Positions 1 through 8,650 of a DNA stretch of 64,000 bases are shown here, piece after piece (position 1 is the first letter of the stretch; each line of letters begins with the position of its first letter). The stretch spans positions 186,001 to 250,000 of the forward strand of contig NZ_JADYVD010000002.1 of assembly GCF_020193575.1 (NCBI RefSeq). The letters are read 5' to 3'. The notes below the pieces were generated by a model. It was given only the letters and a program-made list of their open reading frames with translations. It made no database searches and was not told the origin of the DNA. The DNA is from Ensifer sp. IC4062 (lineage in GTDB: Bacteria > Pseudomonadota > Alphaproteobacteria > Rhizobiales > Rhizobiaceae). Both the position numbers and the translations under genes were made by a program.

Positions 1-67
1 GGCCTTCGGCGTCGATGAGGATCCACTTCTTCTCCACCTCTGCAGGCTTCTGAACGAAGGTTGCCAT
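1..67 (-). CDS. rplM: 50S ribosomal protein L13, N-terminal fragment (cut by window edge)
   Basis: Only the first 22 codons are inside the window. They read [20 protein letters not shown], the characteristic start of alphaproteobacterial L13, a large-subunit ribosomal protein that binds 23S rRNA early in assembly. The ATG is at 67-65 on the minus strand. rpsI normally follows rplM in one operon and would lie to the left of the window. A strong minus-strand promoter lies about 120 bp upstream. The identification rests on a short N-terminus, but that N-terminus is very distinctive. Confidence 0.88.
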
Positions 68-188
68 ATCTATACTCTTTCGTTGGACCCGGAAGCGTAC
101 CGCCGGGCGTTTCTTGTTGCTTGGTTTTGACCCGCAGGGGCGAAGCCAAAAAAGAAGGCGGTCCGAGGGGGCCGCGATCTGCGGGCAG

Positions 189-217
189 TTTATACGGAAG
201 TGCGAAAATACCGTCAA
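189..217 (-). promoter_or_regulatory. Sigma-70-type promoter for rplM
   Basis: Read on the minus strand, TTGACG (217-212) is followed by exactly 17 bp and then TATAAA (194-189). This is near consensus for a housekeeping promoter and lies about 120 bp before the rplM start, leaving a leader of roughly 115 nt. The match and spacing are seen; promoter activity is inferred. Confidence 0.7.
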
Positions 218-294
218 GGGCATCTTATTGCGCCACGTAAAAGAATATCGTGTGAAATCAATAAGTTATGAATGTGGTGTGCAGATACCACCGT

Positions 295-726
295 TTAACG
301 TGGCGGAATCGAATAAGTCGCCGTGGCGTGAGCAACCAGATCGTCCGCACCAACAGGCGTTATCGAAGCGTCGAGAACCGCGAGCCGCTTGCCGAGTTTC
401 AGGATCCGGCAGGTGCATTCGAGCGGTTCCGGCTCCGGTTTCCTCAGGAAGTTGATGTTGAGGTTGGTGGTGACGGCAAGGGCGACCGGGCCGATATGCG
501 CAATCAACGCGATATAGGCGGATACGTCGGCAAGCGCGAACAATGTCGGGCCGGACACCGTGCCGCCAGGGCGGATGTGTCGTTCATTCGGATCGAGCCG
601 CATCGTTGCAAAGCCCGGCCCTGTACCGGTCACGGCGAAGACCTTTCCGTCCGTGTGGACCTGTGGAAAGTCGGTATCGAGGAAGCTGTTCAACTCGTCG
701 ACGGTCATGATCGGCTGCAGCTTCAT
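295..726 (-). CDS. PaaI-family hotdog thioesterase
   Basis: This 143-residue protein has the size and pattern of single-domain hotdog thioesterases of the PaaI/YbgC group, which hydrolyse acyl-CoA thioesters in the cytoplasm. The segment GGTVSGPTLFALADVSAYIA (about residues 53-72) matches the hotdog helix region with its catalytic acidic residue. It is followed by a strand with LNINFLRKPEPEP. The start is the ATG at 726, because AGGAGG lies 6-7 nt upstream; a longer open frame to 876 has no such site. It is divergent from the enoyl-CoA hydratase gene, so the two CoA-ester enzymes may be functionally linked. The substrate is unknown. Confidence 0.82.
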   Translation of the reverse strand: MKLQPIMTVDELNSFLDTDFPQVHTDGKVFAVTGTGPGFATMRLDPNERHIRPGGTVSGPTLFALADVSAYIALIAHIGPVALAVTTNLNINFLRKPEPEPLECTCRILKLGKRLAVLDASITPVGADDLVAHATATYSIPPR

Positions 727-908
727 CGCTTTCCTCCTCTTTTCTGCACTCGTTACAGGATGTCCGCGGCGATCGCGCAAGCTGGAAAATGGTCTTACAG
801 CGCGGCGCGGCTTATTCGGAGCGCAGAGGGCGTTATTGGCTGTAGGCTTGAAAGAGCGGCTTGAGCGGCGTACCACGCGTCGCCAACAGCAATCATTCGG
901 AGAAGGTC

Positions 909-1730
909 ATGGCAGACGTCGTTTCATTCAGGAAGGAAGAGCCGAACGGTTTGTTGCTGCGCGAAGTGAACGGTCCGGTCCTGCGGTTGACGCTCAACAA
1001 TCAGCCGGCGAATGTGCTGTCGATCGCCCTGATGGAAGCGCTTCTGGCCGAGTTCGATGCGGTCGGCTGCTCGAAGGACATCAAGGTGATCGTGATCGCG
1101 GCTGCCGGCAAGCTCTTCTCCGCCGGTCATGATCTCAAGGAAATGACGCTGCATCGCGCCGACGAAGATCGCGGCCGGGCCTTTTTCGAGCGAACGATCC
1201 GGCTTGCCGCGGACCTGATGCTGAAGATCACCGGGCTGCCCCAGGCGGTGATCGCCGAGATCGATGGTCTGGCGACGGCCGCGGGCTGCCAGTTGGTGGC
1301 AAGTTGCGATCTGGCGATCTGCACCGACAGTTCGACCTTCTGCACGCCAGGCGTGAACATCGGCCTCTTCTGTTCGACGCCGATGGTTGCGCTCTCGCGC
1401 GCCGCCCACCGCAAGCAGGCGATGGAGATGCTATTGACCGGCGAGACGATCGACGCCTCCACGGCCAAGGATTTCGGCCTCGTCAATCGTATCGTCCCGC
1501 AGCAGTATCTGCGCCAGGTGGTGGACAAATACGCCGCCGTTATTGTGTCGAAGTCACCGCAGGCACTGAAAATCGGCAAGGAAGCCTTCTATCGGCAAGC
1601 CGACCTGCCGTTGGCGGACGCCTATGACTATGCTGTTGGCGTGATGGTCGAAAACATGCTCGCGCGCGACGCCGAAGAAGGTATCGGCGCCTTTCTCGGC
1701 AAACGCATGCCGGAGTGGAAGGAGGACTGA
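909..1730 (+). CDS. Enoyl-CoA hydratase/isomerase family protein
   Basis: A 273-residue crotonase-fold protein. The oxyanion-hole segment SAGHDLKEM lies near residue 75, and a second conserved stretch IDGLATAAGCQLVASCDL near residue 119 carries the family's usual glycine-rich turn. Members hydrate or isomerise enoyl-CoA esters in fatty-acid or amino-acid breakdown. The usual first catalytic glutamate of hydratases is replaced by Ala/Cys in AAGCQL, as in ECHDC3-like proteins, so classical hydratase activity is uncertain. The ATG at 909 is chosen because GGAGAAGG precedes it by 3-9 nt. The stop lies 3 bp from the convergent EamA gene. Confidence 0.85.
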   Translation: MADVVSFRKEEPNGLLLREVNGPVLRLTLNNQPANVLSIALMEALLAEFDAVGCSKDIKVIVIAAAGKLFSAGHDLKEMTLHRADEDRGRAFFERTIRLAADLMLKITGLPQAVIAEIDGLATAAGCQLVASCDLAICTDSSTFCTPGVNIGLFCSTPMVALSRAAHRKQAMEMLLTGETIDASTAKDFGLVNRIVPQQYLRQVVDKYAAVIVSKSPQALKIGKEAFYRQADLPLADAYDYAVGVMVENMLARDAEEGIGAFLGKRMPEWKED

Positions 1731-1733
1731 CCG

Positions 1734-2570
1734 TCAGGCGAGCTTGAGGAGCAACGCGCCGAGCGCGATGACCGATGCGGCGGCGATGCGCCAGATGCTG
1801 ACGCGCTCCTTGAGGAAGACGACGGAGATCACGACCGCGAAGAGTATCGATGTCTCGCGAAGCGCGGCGACCGTTGCGACCGGCGCCTTGGTCATTGCCC
1901 AGAGTGCGAGCCCGTACGCGCCGATCGACCCGGCTCCGCCTACCAGTCCGCGCCACCAATGATAATGGACATGGCGTAGCACCGGCTTCACGCCGCGGCG
2001 AACGAACGCCCAGGCGAAGAGAAGCACAGGCGGCAGCAGCGCCATCCACAGCGTATAGGAAATCGGGTTCCCGGAGAGCCGGGCGCCGATGCCATCGACA
2101 TAGGTATAGCATGCGATCACGCACGCATTGGAAAGTGCGAGCAGGATCGCATGCTTGCCACCCTTGCGGGATTCGAAGGCGAGCGTGAGCACGCCGGCGC
2201 AGATCGTCATGATTCCGGCGACGGCTCCGCGGCTCAGCTCCTCGCCGACAACGACGCTGCTCGTCGAGGCGACGATGAGCGGTGCCACGCCACGCATCAG
2301 CGGATAGACGAGGCCGATGTCACCGGCGCGATAAGATGCCGCCACCAGCTGGAAATAGACGAACTGGAAGACCGCCGAAACCAGGATGAAGGGCCACGCT
2401 TCGGATTTGGGGAGTGGCAGGAACGGCAGGAAAGGCACGGCCACGGTCGCCGCGCCGAGCGCGACCATGGCCGCATCCAGCGATTTTTCCGAGCCGGCTT
2501 TGACGAGTGCATTCCAGGTTGCGTGCAGAAGCGCCCCGAAGAGGACAAGCACGATAACATCAAGCGGCAA
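1734..2570 (-). CDS. EamA-family (DMT superfamily) transporter
   Basis: A 278-residue inner-membrane protein with about ten hydrophobic segments in two repeats of five, the layout of EamA drug/metabolite transporters. The N-terminal helix LDVIVLVLFGALLHATWNAL is typical of the family. The most likely start is TTG at 2570, because GAGG lies 6 nt upstream on the minus strand and the first membrane helix begins straight after. An in-frame extension to 3089 overlaps the opposite-strand gene and is rejected. The substrate cannot be predicted. It is divergent from the CoA-binding protein gene. Confidence 0.8.
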   Translation of the reverse strand: MPLDVIVLVLFGALLHATWNALVKAGSEKSLDAAMVALGAATVAVPFLPFLPLPKSEAWPFILVSAVFQFVYFQLVAASYRAGDIGLVYPLMRGVAPLIVASTSSVVVGEELSRGAVAGIMTICAGVLTLAFESRKGGKHAILLALSNACVIACYTYVDGIGARLSGNPISYTLWMALLPPVLLFAWAFVRRGVKPVLRHVHYHWWRGLVGGAGSIGAYGLALWAMTKAPVATVAALRETSILFAVVISVVFLKERVSIWRIAAASVIALGALLLKLA

Positions 2571-2765
2571 AATGAACCTCGGCGGACGATGTGGAGCGCT
2601 CGGGCGTTGTGACGTCGCGCCGGATGAAAAGCAACCGGATTCCGCTCGCGAGCGGGAAATCTCCGGACCGTTGTTGAAATGGCGAATGATCCTGTCCGCT
2701 TCGGTTGACTTGTAGGCGTGCGAGCCCAAGTATCCAGAGGTGCAAGTGACCTTGGATATGCCAGC

Positions 2766-3194
2766 ATGAATCATGATGCCTACCCGGACTACTATCTCGC
2801 CGACATCCTGCGCTCGACGAAGACGATCGCCCTGGTCGGCGCCTCGCCGAAGGCCGAGCGGCCGAGCCACCGCGTGATGGCATTTCTGTTGCGTAAGGGA
2901 TACCGCGTGATTCCGGTCAATCCGGGCCAGGTCGGCAGGACGATTCTTGACCAGCCAGTCGTTGCGCGACTCGCGGATATCAAAGAGCCTGTCGACATGG
3001 TCGACGTCTTCCGCGCCGCCCATGCGCTGCCCGCGCTCGTCGACGAAATCCTCGAGCTGCCGTCCTTGCCGAAGGTGATATGGGGACAACTATCCGTGCG
3101 GGACGACAAGGCTGCGGCCAAGGCCGAGGCAGCCGGGATCAATGTCGTTATGGACCGCTGTCCCGCGATCGAGTATCCGCGTCTGATAGGCTGA
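2766..3194 (+). CDS. CoA-binding domain protein (YccU-like)
   Basis: A 142-residue single-domain Rossmann protein of the CoA_binding_2 family. After the N-terminal YYLADILRSTKTIALVGAS comes the glycine-poor nucleotide loop VGASPKAERPSHRVMAFL and then the strand YRVIPVNPG, which is diagnostic. The C-terminal part contains VMDRCPAIEYPRL, also typical. Relatives bind CoA or acyl-CoA, but no enzymatic role is established. The ATG at 2766 gives a start that fits the family; a start at 2718 would add an unsupported leader. The neighbouring sulfhydrylase gene begins about 100 bp downstream on the same strand. Confidence 0.82.
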   Translation: MNHDAYPDYYLADILRSTKTIALVGASPKAERPSHRVMAFLLRKGYRVIPVNPGQVGRTILDQPVVARLADIKEPVDMVDVFRAAHALPALVDEILELPSLPKVIWGQLSVRDDKAAAKAEAAGINVVMDRCPAIEYPRLIG

Positions 3195-3295
3195 TTGCGG
3201 GATGATGCCTTAGTCGCAGGCGCCCTACCGATAAGTCATGCAACAATGCAAAGTGCTTCAGTGACTTTGGCACTGGAGGGCTCAGGGAGGAATGA

Positions 3296-4579
3296 ATGAC
3301 GAAAGCCGGTCCCGGTTTCAGCACGCTTGCAATTCACGCCGGGGCCCAGCCCGATCCGACGACCGGCGCACGTGTGACGCCGATCTACCAGACGACAAGC
3401 TTCGTTTTCGACGACACCGATCACGCGGCCGCGCTCTTCGGCTTGCAGCAGTTTGGCAACATCTACACCCGGATCATGAACCCGACGCAAGCTGTGCTGG
3501 AGGAGCGCGTCGCCGCGCTCGAGGGCGGCACGGCGGCACTTGCGGTCGCTTCGGGACATGCGGCGCAGCTTCTGGTCTTCCACACGATCATGCTGCCCGG
3601 CGACAACTTCGTCGCGGCGAAGCAGCTCTATGGCGGCTCCGTTAACCAGTTCGGCCATGCCTTCAAATCCTTCGACTGGCAGGTTCGCTGGGCGGACTGC
3701 GCGGATCCGGCAAGTTTCGATGCCAAAATCGATGAGCGAACCAAGGGGATCTTTATAGAAAGTCTCGCCAATCCCGGTGGCACCTTCGTCGATATCGCCG
3801 CAATCGCCGAGGTTGCACGCAGGCATGGCCTGCCGTTGATTGTCGACAACACCATGGCGACACCCTATCTGCTGCGACCGCTGGAGCACGGCGCCGACAT
3901 CCTCGTTCACTCGCTCACCAAGTTCATCGGCGGCCACGGCAATTCGATGGGCGGAATCATCGTCGATGGCGGCACCTTCGATTGGTCGAAGTCCGGCAAA
4001 TACCCGCTTCTTTCAGAGCCGCGCCCGGAATATGCCGGTGTGGTGCTGCACGAGGTTTTCGGCAACTTCGCCTTCGCGATAGCGGCCCGCGTGCTGGGCC
4101 TGCGCGATTTCGGGCCAGCAATCTCGCCTTTCAATGCCTTCATGATCCTGACCGGCATCGAGACGCTGCCGCTGAGGATGCAACGCCATTGCGACAATGC
4201 CCTGGCGGTCGCAAAGTGGCTGAGGGAACACGACAAGGCATCCTGGGTCCGTTATTCCGGTCTGGACGAAGATCCGAATAACGCGCTCCAGAAGCGCTAT
4301 TCCCCGAAGGGAGCGGGTGCCGTCTTTACCTTCGGTCTCAAGGGTGGTTACGACGCCGGAAAGCGTCTCGTCGAGGGCCTCGAACTGTTCTCGCACCTCG
4401 CCAATATCGGCGACACACGGTCGCTCGTTATCCACCCTGCATCGACCACGCATCGCCAGCTGACGCCGGAGCAGCAGGTCGCGGCTGGCGCCGGGCCTGA
4501 CGTTATCCGTCTCTCCATCGGCATTGAGGACGTTGCCGATATTATCGCCGACCTTGAGCAGTCCCTTGCGAAGACCTGA
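3296..4579 (+). CDS. metY: O-acetylhomoserine sulfhydrylase-family PLP enzyme (MetY/MetZ type)
   Basis: A 427-residue Cys/Met-metabolism PLP enzyme. The N-terminus STLAIHAGAQPDPTTGARVT and YTRIMNPTQAVLEERVAALE are hallmarks of O-acetylhomoserine (thiol)-lyases. Lys209 in HSLTKFIGGHG is the expected PLP-binding lysine, and the C-terminal NIGDTRSLVIHPASTTHRQL is the usual substrate-carboxylate region. The reaction is O-acetyl- (or O-succinyl-) homoserine plus sulfide to homocysteine, the direct route to methionine. AGGGAGGA lies just before the ATG. The small cupin gene follows 40 bp later. Exact acyl preference cannot be read from the sequence. Confidence 0.88.
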   Translation: MTKAGPGFSTLAIHAGAQPDPTTGARVTPIYQTTSFVFDDTDHAAALFGLQQFGNIYTRIMNPTQAVLEERVAALEGGTAALAVASGHAAQLLVFHTIMLPGDNFVAAKQLYGGSVNQFGHAFKSFDWQVRWADCADPASFDAKIDERTKGIFIESLANPGGTFVDIAAIAEVARRHGLPLIVDNTMATPYLLRPLEHGADILVHSLTKFIGGHGNSMGGIIVDGGTFDWSKSGKYPLLSEPRPEYAGVVLHEVFGNFAFAIAARVLGLRDFGPAISPFNAFMILTGIETLPLRMQRHCDNALAVAKWLREHDKASWVRYSGLDEDPNNALQKRYSPKGAGAVFTFGLKGGYDAGKRLVEGLELFSHLANIGDTRSLVIHPASTTHRQLTPEQQVAAGAGPDVIRLSIGIEDVADIIADLEQSLAKT

Positions 4580-4619
4580 GACGCGGTTGCGGCCTTCGGT
4601 CCTTTCACATAGGTGTCCC

Positions 4620-4964
4620 ATGAGCAATCTCTTGAAGTTCGATCCGTCTTCCGTCGAAGCGGAGATTGGAGCGCCGGCGCCCGGCCGGCTGATTTCCGGA
4701 AGTCCGGAGTTCCGCACCTGGAACCTGGAGGAGGCGGGCGGCGGCCTCTATGCGGGCATCTGGGAAGCGACTCCCGGAAAGTGGCGGATCATTTACGACG
4801 AGTGGGAGTATTTCCACATCCTGTCCGGGCATTCGGTCATAACCGAGGAGGGCGGAGAACCTGTCCATCTCAAGGCCGGGGACAGCCTGATCTTGAGACC
4901 CGGCTTCAAGGGGACCTGGGAAGTCGTTGAAACGACTCGCAAGGACTATGTGATCCGGCTTTGA
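4620..4964 (+). CDS. Small cupin-domain protein (cupin_3/DUF861 type)
   Basis: A 114-residue cupin. The core shows GGLYAGIWEATPGKWRI, then YFHILSGHSVITEEGGEP and AGDSLILRPGFKGTWEV, the pattern of the (S)-ureidoglycine-aminohydrolase-like cupin_3 family. Only one clear metal-type histidine (in YFHIL) is present, so it may bind a small molecule rather than act on one. The start ATG at 4620 lies 41 bp after the sulfhydrylase stop with AGGTG upstream, so the two are probably co-transcribed. The function is unknown. Confidence 0.75.
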   Translation: MSNLLKFDPSSVEAEIGAPAPGRLISGSPEFRTWNLEEAGGGLYAGIWEATPGKWRIIYDEWEYFHILSGHSVITEEGGEPVHLKAGDSLILRPGFKGTWEVVETTRKDYVIRL

Positions 4965-4981
4965 AGGCTGATCCCTTACGG

Positions 4982-6205
4982 TCACCAGCCGCCGGTCGAC
5001 GTGTTCCCCCCGATCTCGTTCGTCGGATCGTCGTTGCGGATCAGGCTCTCGGAACCGCCCTCGAGCCTGTTGTTGCGCACTACATTGTTCTGCGCGAAAT
5101 CGAGGTTGCTAGCGCTGCTGCCGAACGGATAGGCCAGATCCTTGAAGCAATAGCTCCGGTTGCCGTTGCGCGAATTCAGCCAGACTGCCGGCTGCGCGAG
5201 GAACGACGATGTGTAACGGAAGGTGTTGCCGGTGATCTGGTTGTACTGCGGCTTCTGATGGCGAATCACGCCGCCCTCTCCGCAGTTCCGGTAGAGGAAT
5301 ATGCCGCCGTTTTCGGCATGCCGGAACGTGTTGTTGGTGATCCGGTTGTTGGCCGATCCGTCGACGGCGATCAGCTCCCGCTTTTCGGTTGTGATCCCGA
5401 AGACGTTGTTGCTGATCGTGTTGTTGGCTGACTCGGCGTCGAGATAGACGGCGACGGAGGTCGACTTGCCGTTGATCCGCGAATTGACGAGCGCCGAATT
5501 CGTCACCCCGGGGCCGACGTAGAACGGAATGCCGTCGGGCGCGGTGAAGGTGATGTTCTCCAGGCGCACGTTCCTGGGGGCAGAAGCCTGGGCGAAGGCG
5601 GTATGGCCGGGGTTGCGCGAGGAGGCTTTCATCGTCGCGCCGTCGGCGTTCTCGCCGAGCCCGTAGATCCGGGCGAAACCCTTGATGTTGCAGTTGCGTA
5701 TGGTGACGTTCGTGGGGACGTCCCAGCTTCCTGAGCCGGTCTGTCGGGAGCGAACGACTACGGCGGTTTTCTCCTTACGCGAAGCGCCGGCGCTGACGTC
5801 GAGCGTGCCCCCGCCGCAATCGAGAACGGATCCGGAAGCGGCGCTTCCTTCGAAGACGATCGGATGGGTGACGACGTCGGCCGATGACAGCCGAACGCTG
5901 CATTGCAGCGAAACGACACCCGTGCCCGCCGCCTTGAGTCTCGACTGCACATCCGCGTCACAGGCCGGTTTTTCCGCTACGTTCTGTGCCGGCGGAACGG
6001 AGGGAGCCGTCGGCAGCGGAGCCGGATCGGCCGGTGTCGACGGTGCGGCCGGGGAACCGGTGTCGGGCCGCGCCGCGGGGTACCCCGGCGTATTCCTGAG
6101 CGCGGCATCGGCCATCATGGCAAGGTCGCTTTGGCAACTGCTCAGCATCAGGCCAGACACGAGCACGCCGGACACGATCAGGCTAATGCACTTGTTTGGA
6201 CGCAT
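4982..6205 (-). CDS. Right-handed parallel beta-helix lipoprotein
   Basis: A 407-residue exported protein. The first 24 residues form a lipoprotein signal ending in the lipobox LSSC, so Cys24 is probably lipidated. A Pro/Ala-rich linker (about residues 40-78) follows. From about residue 95 the chain carries repeated N-x-I and N-N-x-I/V units (for example NVTIRNCNIKG, NNTISNNVFG, NNRITNNTFRH, NQITGNTFRY), the ladder pattern of NosD/pectate-lyase-like beta-helices. It probably sits in the periplasmic leaflet or outer membrane and may bind or cleave a polysaccharide; no catalytic set is recognisable. It is convergent with the cupin gene 17 bp away. Confidence 0.8.
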   Translation of the reverse strand: MRPNKCISLIVSGVLVSGLMLSSCQSDLAMMADAALRNTPGYPAARPDTGSPAAPSTPADPAPLPTAPSVPPAQNVAEKPACDADVQSRLKAAGTGVVSLQCSVRLSSADVVTHPIVFEGSAASGSVLDCGGGTLDVSAGASRKEKTAVVVRSRQTGSGSWDVPTNVTIRNCNIKGFARIYGLGENADGATMKASSRNPGHTAFAQASAPRNVRLENITFTAPDGIPFYVGPGVTNSALVNSRINGKSTSVAVYLDAESANNTISNNVFGITTEKRELIAVDGSANNRITNNTFRHAENGGIFLYRNCGEGGVIRHQKPQYNQITGNTFRYTSSFLAQPAVWLNSRNGNRSYCFKDLAYPFGSSASNLDFAQNNVVRNNRLEGGSESLIRNDDPTNEIGGNTSTGGW

Positions 6206-6308
6206 CGTCAGGCTCCATCGCCGCTCCGTCCGGACCGGAATACGGCTTTATGGTTAACCGACCCTGAACGCCGCGACCTGGAGCACGGGCGATCCCGCCG
6301 CCGCGCGG

Positions 6309-7556
6309 CTACCAGACGAGATCCAGGCGCTCCAGGCCGTGGAAATGAAAGCTGTCCTTGACATGCGGCTCGTGCTTGAGCCGCATGCCAGGCAGGCGGC
6401 GGAACAGGATCGGCAGGGAAAGCTTAAGCTCGAGCCGCGCGAGCGGCGCGCCGATGCAAAAGTGCAGGCCCGCACCAAAGGAAACATTGGGAGCTTCGTC
6501 GCGATCCGGTTTGAATGTGTCGGGCGCTGAGAACTTCCGCGGATCGACATTGGCCGCGCCCAGCATGAGTCCGATCTTGTCGCCCTTCTTGACAGCGATG
6601 CCGTCCTCGAGTTCGACATCTGTCAGCGCATAGCGCTGGAAAATATGCAGCGGCGCCGCGAAGCGCAGGCATTCTTCGACGGCCCGTTCCGTCGACTCCT
6701 CACTTGCGAAAAGCTCAGCCGGGGAAAGACCCGATTGAAGAATCGTCCGCACTGCATTGCCGATCTGGTGGACCGTTGCCTCGTGGCCGGCATTCAGGAG
6801 CAGGACCGTCGTCGAAATCAGCTCGGCATCCGACAGCCGCTCCCCATCTTTCTCCGAAGTGATCATGTGCGTCAGCAGATCGTTGCCGGGGTTGGCGCGC
6901 TTTTCGGCGATGACGTCACGGAGATACGCGGTGAATTCGGCGGACGCTTGATTGGCGTCGAGCTCCGTTTCGAAGCTCGGATTGAAGACATACATCCGGA
7001 CCATGCGATGCGACCAGTCGAGAAGGCGAGGGGCCGCTTCCACGGGAATTCCCAGCATGCGCGCGATGATAGTTACGGGGATCGTTTCGGCATAGGTCTT
7101 CAGCAATTCGACCTCGCCGTTCTTCTCGAAGCTGTCGATGACGGCGTGCGAGAGCGTCTCTATCTCCGGTCTTAACTGTTCGATCTGCCGCGAGACGAAA
7201 GCGCGGTTGACGAGCGTCCTCAGCCGTGTATGCGCCGGAGGCTCCAGTTCCAGCAGCGAATGCGCCTCCAGCGCATCGAAATCCTGCAAATGCGGTTTCG
7301 GCTCGGGAATGCCGAGTTCGTCCCGCGTCGCGACATGCAGAATCTGGCGACCGAAGCGGCGGTCACGCAGAAGGCCGTTTACCTGATCATAGCCGGCAAA
7401 ATACCATTGCTGTCGTTCCTCCCAGAAGAAGGCCGGACATTGCGCGTGGAGAGCCGCATAGGCGGGCAGCGGATTGCGGAAAAAAGCCGGATCGCGAACG
7501 TCGAGAGAAACGCGGCGGCTGGAACCGTCGATTGAAATACCGGGGACTACGGGCAT
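6309..7556 (-). CDS. Cytochrome P450
   Basis: A 415-residue soluble bacterial P450. Cys367 in FGAGLHFCIGAPLARLE is the heme thiolate ligand, and EECLRFAAP supplies the ExxR pair. The I-helix reads LLLNAGHEATVHQIG. The usual acid-threonine pair after AGH is Glu259-Ala260, with Thr261 one position later, as in the known variant P450eryF, where substrate replaces the threonine hydroxyl. No ferredoxin or reductase gene is adjacent, so the electron donors must be encoded elsewhere. The substrate is unknown. The beta-helix lipoprotein gene follows about 100 bp downstream on the same strand, and the EEP gene diverges upstream. Confidence 0.92.
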   Translation of the reverse strand: MPVVPGISIDGSSRRVSLDVRDPAFFRNPLPAYAALHAQCPAFFWEERQQWYFAGYDQVNGLLRDRRFGRQILHVATRDELGIPEPKPHLQDFDALEAHSLLELEPPAHTRLRTLVNRAFVSRQIEQLRPEIETLSHAVIDSFEKNGEVELLKTYAETIPVTIIARMLGIPVEAAPRLLDWSHRMVRMYVFNPSFETELDANQASAEFTAYLRDVIAEKRANPGNDLLTHMITSEKDGERLSDAELISTTVLLLNAGHEATVHQIGNAVRTILQSGLSPAELFASEESTERAVEECLRFAAPLHIFQRYALTDVELEDGIAVKKGDKIGLMLGAANVDPRKFSAPDTFKPDRDEAPNVSFGAGLHFCIGAPLARLELKLSLPILFRRLPGMRLKHEPHVKDSFHFHGLERLDLVW

Positions 7557-7772
7557 GACTCAACTCTTCACGTACGGGTAGACTTTGCAGCTTCATCTCA
7601 ATCTCTATTGCGCCGGAGGCGGGTGCCGCAAGCCTAATCGGAAGACCAAAGTGCGGTGCAGGTTCTCGATGTGAGCCCGATGGTCCGGAAGGAATAAGAT
7701 GCGCGGCCCGGACTTTTTCGGTGGCACGGGCGGACCTATTTGAGCATGATGCGGCGGCAAGCAGGGAGTAGC

Positions 7773-8630
7773 ATGGCAAAAGTACATAACAGTCTATCCG
7801 CGGGCATTCTGGCGGCAATCCGCAAGCGACGGCCCACGGTCGTGGGGCGCGATGCGGCAGTGGACCGCGGAGACATCGTCATAGCCTCCTACAATATCCA
7901 TAAATGCGTTGGCACCGATGGCCGGTTCGATCCCTCGCGCACGGCTCAGGTCATCGCCGAGGTCGGTGCGGATATCGTGGCCCTGCAGGAAGCGGACCAG
8001 CGCTTCGGCGAACGGGCCGGCCTTCTCGATCTGGAACACCTACGGCGGGAGGCACATCTGGTTTCGGTGCCGATCTCACCCTTTTCAGCCAAGGGGCACG
8101 GGTGGCACGGCAACGTGCTCTTGCTGAGAGAAGGGGCGGTTTCTGACCTCCGCCAGTTGAAGCTGCCCGGTGTCGAGCCGCGAGGCGCGCTGGTCGTCGA
8201 TCTCGATCTCAAGGCGGGACCGTTGCGGGTGATCGCCGCCCATCTTGGATTATTGCGTCATTCCCGAGCCCAGCAGGCCGAGGCCCTGCTGCGCGCCGCC
8301 GCCGATGGGGTCGGCCGACCCACCCTGCTTATCGGCGACCTCAACGAATGGCGGATGGGCAAGCGTTCATCACTCAAGTTTTTGAGCCCGACCTTTGATC
8401 CATCACACGCGACGGTCGCCAGTTTTCCGTCGCGTTTTCCGCTGTTGCCGCTCGATCGGGTGCTTGGCAATCCATATCATCTGGTCACGTCCGTGGCTGT
8501 GCACGACTCGCCGCTTGCTCGTGTTGCCTCGGACCATCTGCCGGTAAAGGCATCAATTGACCTGAAGGCCGTTCACAAAAGCGAAAACGATCCAGGTCGC
8601 GCCGAACTGATCGAGACGGATTCGGCTTAA
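7773..8630 (+). CDS. Endonuclease/exonuclease/phosphatase (EEP) family protein, YbhP-like
   Basis: A 285-residue EEP-fold protein. SYNIHKCVGTDGRFDPSRTA near residue 40 holds the catalytic Asn, VALQEADQRF holds the metal-binding Glu, LIGDLNEWR holds Asp/Asn, and VASDHLPVKA holds the terminal Asp-His pair. All active-site residues of a Mg-dependent phosphodiesterase are therefore present. The ATG at 7773 follows GGGAG by 5 nt and is preferred over an upstream TTG at 7740. It ends 20 bp before the phospholipase-D-type gene. This EEP plus PLD order matches the ybhP-clsB order of E. coli and suggests a role near phospholipid metabolism. Confidence 0.85.
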   Translation: MAKVHNSLSAGILAAIRKRRPTVVGRDAAVDRGDIVIASYNIHKCVGTDGRFDPSRTAQVIAEVGADIVALQEADQRFGERAGLLDLEHLRREAHLVSVPISPFSAKGHGWHGNVLLLREGAVSDLRQLKLPGVEPRGALVVDLDLKAGPLRVIAAHLGLLRHSRAQQAEALLRAAADGVGRPTLLIGDLNEWRMGKRSSLKFLSPTFDPSHATVASFPSRFPLLPLDRVLGNPYHLVTSVAVHDSPLARVASDHLPVKASIDLKAVHKSENDPGRAELIETDSA

Positions 8631-8650
8631 GCAGGCTGAGGCGGCGTGCG

